DNA of 36,429 bases, taken from positions 1 to 36,429 of the forward strand of contig JAJYFE010000035.1 in the NCBI GenBank assembly GCA_021785435.1. The letters are read 5' to 3'. Under the pieces are notes generated by a model. It made no database searches, was not told the origin of the DNA, and saw only the letters and a program-made list of their open reading frames with translations. This DNA is from Planctomycetota bacterium. Its GTDB lineage: Bacteria; Planctomycetota; Phycisphaerae; WQYP01. Both the position numbers and the translations under genes were made by a program. Shown here in pieces: positions 32,221 to 36,429 of the stretch (the first letter of the stretch is position 1; every line of letters starts with the position of its first letter).

Positions 32221-34041
32221 ATGGCCAAGGAAATGCAAATCACCATGCAGCGCCCCCGGAATCGGCTGGTTGGCGCGAACCCGAAGATCGGCATCCGACC
32301 CACCATTGATGGGCGGCGCGACGGCGTCCGTGAGTCCCTGGAACAACAGACCATGGCCATGGCCCGCAGCGTGCAGCGGCTATTGACGCAAAAACTCCGC
32401 CATGCCGACGGCACGCCGGTCCAGTGCGTGCTGGCGGACAGCACCATCGGCGGCCTGGCCGAGGCGGCGTGCTGCGCGGAGAAATTCGCCCGGCAGGGCG
32501 TGGGCGTGTCACTGACGGTCACGCCCTGCTGGTGCTACGGATCGGAAACCATGGATATGGACCCGCTGACACCCAAAGCGATCTGGGGCTTCAACGGCAC
32601 CCAGCGCCCCGGAGCCGTATACCTGGCCGCGGTGGGCGCCGCCCATGGTCAGAAAGGCCTGCCGGTGTTCAACATTTATGGCCGCGACGTACAGGAGGCC
32701 GATGATGCCACGATTCCCCCGGACGTTGAGGAAAAGTTGTTGCAGTTCGCCCGGGCCGGCCTGGCGGTGGCCACCATGCGCGGCCGCAGCTATTGCGGCA
32801 TCGGCGGCGTGTCCATGGGCATCGCCGGTTCGGCCGTGGATGCCGCCTTTTTCCAAGCCTATCTCGACATGCGGGTTATGCACGTGGACATGACGGAGTT
32901 GGTCCGACGCATCGAACGCGGCATCTATGATCCCCGGGAATTCGCCCACGCCCTGGCCTGGACCCGGCAGTATTGCCGTCCCGGCCGGGATGCCAACGCC
33001 ACGCCACGCCGCCGCAGCCGCCGGCAAAAAGAGCACGAATGGGAAGTTTCCGTCAAGATGGCCATCCTGGTGCGCGATCTGATGATCGGCAATCCACGCC
33101 TCGCCGAGCTTGGCTTTGGCGAGGAAGCACTGGGCCACAACGCGCTCGCCGCGGGCTTCCAGGGCCAGCGCCAATGGACGGACCATCTTCCCAACGGCGA
33201 TTTCCTGGAGACCCTGTTATGTTCTTCCTTCGACTGGACCGGCATCCGCCAGCCGTTCATCGTCGCCACGGAAAACGACGCGCTCAACGGCGCCACGATG
33301 CTCCTGGGCCATCTGCTCACCGGCCAGGCCCAAATCTTCGCCGACGTCCGCACCTACTGGTCGGCCGAAGCGGTGCGGCGCGTCACCGGGCACCAACTGC
33401 AGGGCGCCGCGGAGGGTGGCTTGTTGCATTTGATCAACAGCGGCCCGGCGGCTTTGGATGGCACGGGCTGCCAGGAAGTGCAGGGCGCCCCGGTGATGAA
33501 ACCCTGGTGGAAAATCACGCCCACGGAAGCGGCCGCCTGCCTGGCCGCGGCCGAATTTTGCCCCGCGCTTTACGAATATTTTCGCGGCGGCGGGTTTTCC
33601 GTCCGCTTCCGCACCCGCGGCGGCATGCCGGTGACGGCGGCACGGCTGAATCTGATCCACGGTTTAGGCCCGGCTCTACAGATAGCCGAAGGGCTAACCG
33701 TGGAGTTACCGGAAGCCGTACACGCCGCCTTGGATGAGCGCACCAATCCCACTTGGCCGACCACCTGGTTCGCGCCGCGCTGCAGCGGCCAGGGGCCGTT
33801 CCGCGACGTGTACACGGTGATGAACAGTTGGGGAGCCAATCACTGTGCCTTTACTTATGGCCACATCGGATCCGAACTGATCACCTTGGCCGCCATGTTG
33901 CGCCTTCCGGTCTACATGCACAATGTGCCAGAGGAGCGCCTGTTTCGTCCCGGCGCCTGGGCTGCCTTCGGCACCCGGAATCCGGAAGCGGCTGACCTGG
34001 CCGCCTGCCGCGCCTTCGGACCGCTCTATGGGAAGTATTGA
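32221..34041 (+). CDS. fucI: L-fucose isomerase
   Basis: A 606-aa ketol isomerase that converts L-fucose to L-fuculose and also acts on D-arabinose. Metal ligands are Glu in [11 protein letters not shown], Asp in IFADVRTYW and His in [12 protein letters not shown]-terminal [20 protein letters not shown] and [20 protein letters not shown] are family signatures. Length is normal (E. coli 591). ATG 32221 follows GAGAGGTGG. No fucose kinase or aldolase lies beside it; neighbours are tyrS and recN. It overlaps or abuts recN, so the three may share a transcript. Confidence 0.94.
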   Translation: MAKEMQITMQRPRNRLVGANPKIGIRPTIDGRRDGVRESLEQQTMAMARSVQRLLTQKLRHADGTPVQCVLADSTIGGLAEAACCAEKFARQGVGVSLTVTPCWCYGSETMDMDPLTPKAIWGFNGTQRPGAVYLAAVGAAHGQKGLPVFNIYGRDVQEADDATIPPDVEEKLLQFARAGLAVATMRGRSYCGIGGVSMGIAGSAVDAAFFQAYLDMRVMHVDMTELVRRIERGIYDPREFAHALAWTRQYCRPGRDANATPRRRSRRQKEHEWEVSVKMAILVRDLMIGNPRLAELGFGEEALGHNALAAGFQGQRQWTDHLPNGDFLETLLCSSFDWTGIRQPFIVATENDALNGATMLLGHLLTGQAQIFADVRTYWSAEAVRRVTGHQLQGAAEGGLLHLINSGPAALDGTGCQEVQGAPVMKPWWKITPTEAAACLAAAEFCPALYEYFRGGGFSVRFRTRGGMPVTAARLNLIHGLGPALQIAEGLTVELPEAVHAALDERTNPTWPTTWFAPRCSGQGPFRDVYTVMNSWGANHCAFTYGHIGSELITLAAMLRLPVYMHNVPEERLFRPGAWAAFGTRNPEAADLAACRAFGPLYGKY

Positions 34042-34049
34042 ACCGGCCG

Positions 34050-35939
34050 ATGGGGAGGCTGCACCTGCTGCGGGAACTGCATATCTGCAACCTGGCGATC
34101 ATCGCCGACATCCGCATCGAATTCCAGGCCGGTTTGAATTGCTTCACCGGACAGACGGGCGCCGGCAAGTCGCTGATCATCGGCGCACTGGAATTGCTGC
34201 TGGCCCTGCGTTCGCCCCGCCATATGCTGCGCGCCGGAGCGACGGAAGGGCGTATCACCGGTGTCTTTCAGGTCCAGGCGGCGGCGCTCCGCCGACAACT
34301 GGTCGCCCAAACGGATCTGCCTTTGCAGGACGAACCGGAATTGATTCTGGTTCGCCGCCTGCATGAAAACGGGCGCACGGGGGCTTCGCTGAACGGGCAT
34401 CCCATTACTGGAACGATGCTCCAGACCATTGCGGAGATGCTCGTGGATATCCACGGACAGCACGATGCGCAATTTCTATTGCAGCCGGCGAATCAACTTT
34501 CCGTGCTGGATGATTTCGCCGGCGCCGCAGACCTGGCGGAAGACTTCCGCCGGCGGCATCAGCAGCGCCAGTCGCTTCTGCGCCGCCGGGAGGAAGGGCG
34601 GGCCTCGGAGATGCTGCGCCGCAGCCAGTTGGAACTGGGCGCTTTTCAGGCTGCGGAAATTGACCGGGCGGCCTTCCAGCCCCAGGAACAGCAGCAGTTG
34701 GAACTCCGCCACCGTCTGCTGAGCAATATGGAGAAACTCCAGCGGCTTCTGGGATCCGCTTATGCCGCGCTTTATGAGGAAGAGGGCGCCGTGGTCGGGC
34801 GGCTAAAAGCGGTTACCAGCGCGCTGCTGGAGGCTGCCGAGCTGAATCCTGACGTCGCCCCCGTCGCCGCCCAGACCCGTGACGCGACCGTGTCGCTCGA
34901 TGACGCCGCGTTTACGCTCCGCCGCGTGCTGGAACGGCTGGAACTGGACCCGCGGGAATTAACGGAAGTCACGGAACGGCTGAATTTACTGAATCGCCTC
35001 ATCCACAAATATTGCGGCGCCGGCGGCACGCTGGAACAACTGCTGGAATTTCGCCGGCACGTCGGCGAAGAATTGGCCCGGTTACGCTCCGCGGAGCAGA
35101 ATTCCGCGGAGCTGGAGTCGCAGATAACGCAGGCCGCGGATCATCTCGCTAAAATCGGTGCGGTGTTATCGGATCAGCGGCGGGCGGCGGCCCGTAAGCT
35201 GATTCCCCTGGTGCGAGAGCAATTGGCCGATTTGGGCATGAAAGACGCGCAGTTCCATGTCGATTTCAGGCCTCTCGCAGCACCCATCGCCCCAAGCGAT
35301 GGAGCTGAACCGGGCGAGGCGACGCGACCGCGACGCGCTGACGCGGTCCACGCTGGTCGGGAAACTGGAAACCAGAAACCGGAAACCACCAACCAGGTCG
35401 CCGCCGGCGCTGCGCGAGATCCATTTCCATCCCCCTCGGGCTTGGAGACGGTGGAGTTTATGCTCGCTGCCAATCCCGGCCAGCCGCCGCGCCCACTCCG
35501 GCAGATCGCCAGCGGCGGAGAACTGTCGCGCACCATGCTGGCCCTGAAAACCATCCTTGCCCAGGCCGATCGCAGCAGTGTGCTGGTGTTTGATGAAATC
35601 GACGCCAACGTCGGCGGGCGCATGGGCGGTGTGATCGGCGAAAAATTGCGGGCGCTGGCGGCCCGGCATCAGGTATTGTGCATCACGCATTTGCCCCAGA
35701 TTGCCGCCTTCGCCGACCGCCACCTGAGCATCCGCAAGCGAGTGGAAAACAACGCCAGCTTCACCGAGGTTTGCATTTTGAATGGCGAGGGGCGCACCCG
35801 AGAGCTGGCCGCGATGACCGTCGGCAAAAACATCACGCAGGTCGCACTGGCCCAGGCGTCGGAACTGCTGCAGCGCGCCGCGCGGCGGCCCTCCCCCGGG
35901 GCCGGGGGCGCCCTGGAGCGCCGGGATTCACCGGGCTAA
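34050..35939 (+). CDS. recN: DNA repair protein RecN with loop insertion
   Basis: About 629 aa, an SMC-like ATPase of double-strand break repair. Walker A GQTGAGKS (about residues 34-41 from this ATG), a coiled-coil centre with two Gln/Glu/Arg-rich arms (about 165-240 and 290-380), signature SGGELSRTMLALK, and Walker B VLVFDEIDANVGG. Before VEFMLAANPGQPPRPL there is an extra stretch of about 50 residues, rich in Arg, Ala and Thr, replacing the short loop of other RecN proteins. The C-terminus after SELLQRAAR is a Pro/Gly tail running into repeat sequence. ATG 34050 lies 9 bp after the fucI stop; a TTG at 34038 overlaps it and is an alternative start. Confidence 0.93.
   Translation: MGRLHLLRELHICNLAIIADIRIEFQAGLNCFTGQTGAGKSLIIGALELLLALRSPRHMLRAGATEGRITGVFQVQAAALRRQLVAQTDLPLQDEPELILVRRLHENGRTGASLNGHPITGTMLQTIAEMLVDIHGQHDAQFLLQPANQLSVLDDFAGAADLAEDFRRRHQQRQSLLRRREEGRASEMLRRSQLELGAFQAAEIDRAAFQPQEQQQLELRHRLLSNMEKLQRLLGSAYAALYEEEGAVVGRLKAVTSALLEAAELNPDVAPVAAQTRDATVSLDDAAFTLRRVLERLELDPRELTEVTERLNLLNRLIHKYCGAGGTLEQLLEFRRHVGEELARLRSAEQNSAELESQITQAADHLAKIGAVLSDQRRAAARKLIPLVREQLADLGMKDAQFHVDFRPLAAPIAPSDGAEPGEATRPRRADAVHAGRETGNQKPETTNQVAAGAARDPFPSPSGLETVEFMLAANPGQPPRPLRQIASGGELSRTMLALKTILAQADRSSVLVFDEIDANVGGRMGGVIGEKLRALAARHQVLCITHLPQIAAFADRHLSIRKRVENNASFTEVCILNGEGRTRELAAMTVGKNITQVALAQASELLQRAARRPSPGAGGALERRDSPG
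35281..35430 (+). repeat. Spacer-like in-frame insertion in recN
   Basis: Repeated GCGACGCGACCGCGACGCG words are followed by GGAAACTGGAAACCAGAAAC and AACCACCAACC, the low-complexity type found in gaps between genes here. The frame is intact. Confidence 0.6.
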
Positions 35940-36049
35940 AGCCACGGTGCTTTCGCGCGTCGTGACAGGAGTTGGGACCGCACGAGGCGCCGGACTGACA
36001 GCACCGCGTTTCAACGCGGTGAACGCAGGCGCCCAGCGCGGCCCGCCAT
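35940..36049. other. Repeat-rich gap after recN
   Basis: No gene. The phrase CACCGGGCTAAAGCCACGGTG at the recN stop resembles that near 19758, and ACCGCGTTTCAACGCGGTG at 36003-36021 is a perfect short hairpin. Confidence 0.5.
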
Positions 36050-36240
36050 GGGCGGGTAAACTGCGCCGCAACCAAAATATATAGCCCCCGCGTCGCAGCG
36101 TCGCCTTTGGTGACCTTGCCGGGGTGGATCCTCCGCCAATATATAGCCCCCGGCTTGCCGGGGGTGGATCCTCCGCCGGAAACCGGGGATTCCCTGCGGG
36201 CCAACATCTTCGCGCGGCGCGAAGCAATACGGAGATTGTG
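36050..36240 (-). repeat. Composite dispersed repeat element, copy B (inverted)
   Basis: On the minus strand the modules run CACAATCTCCG, CTTCGCGCCGCGCGAAGAT, CGCAGGGAATCC, GGCGGAGGATCC, CCCCCGGCAAGCCGGGGG, CTATATATT, then ACCCCGGCAAGG with CCAAAGGCGAC and a second GGGGGCTATATATT. This is the same order as copy A at 2914-3158. Beyond 36240 to the end of the window no gene is seen. Confidence 0.75.
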
Positions 36241-36429
36241 TGGTACAGGGCGTCGGTTTCGCAGCGCGACGGCGGAAGTGTGCCAGGGAGCCGCCGCTGG
36301 GCATGCGGCCAGCGATTCCGCAAAGAGGGTAACCGCGCGTTGAGCTGAGCCGCCGGGGGCGGGCGGTTGGTGGGGGCCGGTCTTTCCGGGAGCAGATTCG
36401 CATTCGGCGCGGGCTTGACAAGCCGCCCG

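Noticed and set aside
32221-34041. fucI as part of a fucose-utilisation operon
   Set aside because: No kinase, aldolase, fucosidase or transporter adjoins it; tyrS and recN are its neighbours.

Overview
The window looks like a bacterial chromosome segment of high GC content. Planctomycetota, probably class Phycisphaerae, is the most likely source. The clues are a type II pseudopilin with the planctomycete-style helix and an H-x9-DG-like C-terminus, a GntR/LacI hybrid regulator beside it, an oversized signal peptidase I with a zinc ribbon, an orphan MoxR ATPase, and heavy littering with short palindromic repeats, some of them inside genes. The taxon is inferred from gene style only; no rRNA or tRNA gene was found.

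Layout. 1-3.3 kb: a frameshifted four-helix-bundle gene bracketed by 7-bp repeats, moxR, then a divergent ptsN-like/DUF167 pair and a repeat-rich gap. 3.3-7.4 kb: folA and nadD (divergent), then ftsK. 7.4-13.7 kb: a sugar-type module of GntR/LacI regulator, pseudopilin with a very long leader, and a secreted GH42-like glycosidase. 13.7-18.7 kb: a decayed antitoxin, glutamate dehydrogenase, signal peptidase I and dihydrolipoyl dehydrogenase. 18.7-21 kb: a gene graveyard holding an internally deleted ISAzo13-type transposase, a GH4 glycosidase C-terminal scrap and a DUF433 antitoxin broken by a 5-bp duplication. 21-21.4 kb: glnB. 21.6-28.7 kb: a minus-strand catabolic operon led by an FCD-type GntR regulator. 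28.7-36 kb: trpC, a CPBP protease, tyrS, fucI and recN. The last 0.5 kb holds an inverted copy of the repeat element seen at 2.9-3.2 kb.

The most interesting locus is the operon at 28.7-21.6 kb. In transcription order it encodes an FCD-GntR regulator, a small transaldolase, a TIM-barrel sugar isomerase/epimerase, a GabD-like aldehyde dehydrogenase, a split UxaA-family lyase (SAF small subunit plus large subunit, closest in architecture to sulfolactate sulfo-lyase SuyA/SuyB) and an Ldh-family 2-hydroxyacid dehydrogenase (the ComC/sulfolactate dehydrogenase family). Together they could form a route from a 6-carbon sulfosugar via sulfolactaldehyde and sulfolactate to pyruvate and sulfite. A uronate or aldonate pathway is the main alternative. 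A near-consensus promoter with an overlapping imperfect palindrome precedes the regulator gene.

The second theme is repeats. At least four dispersed families occur, and repeat- or spacer-like sequence sits in frame inside the coding regions of the LacI-type regulator, the CPBP protease and recN, always at loops where the fold should tolerate it.
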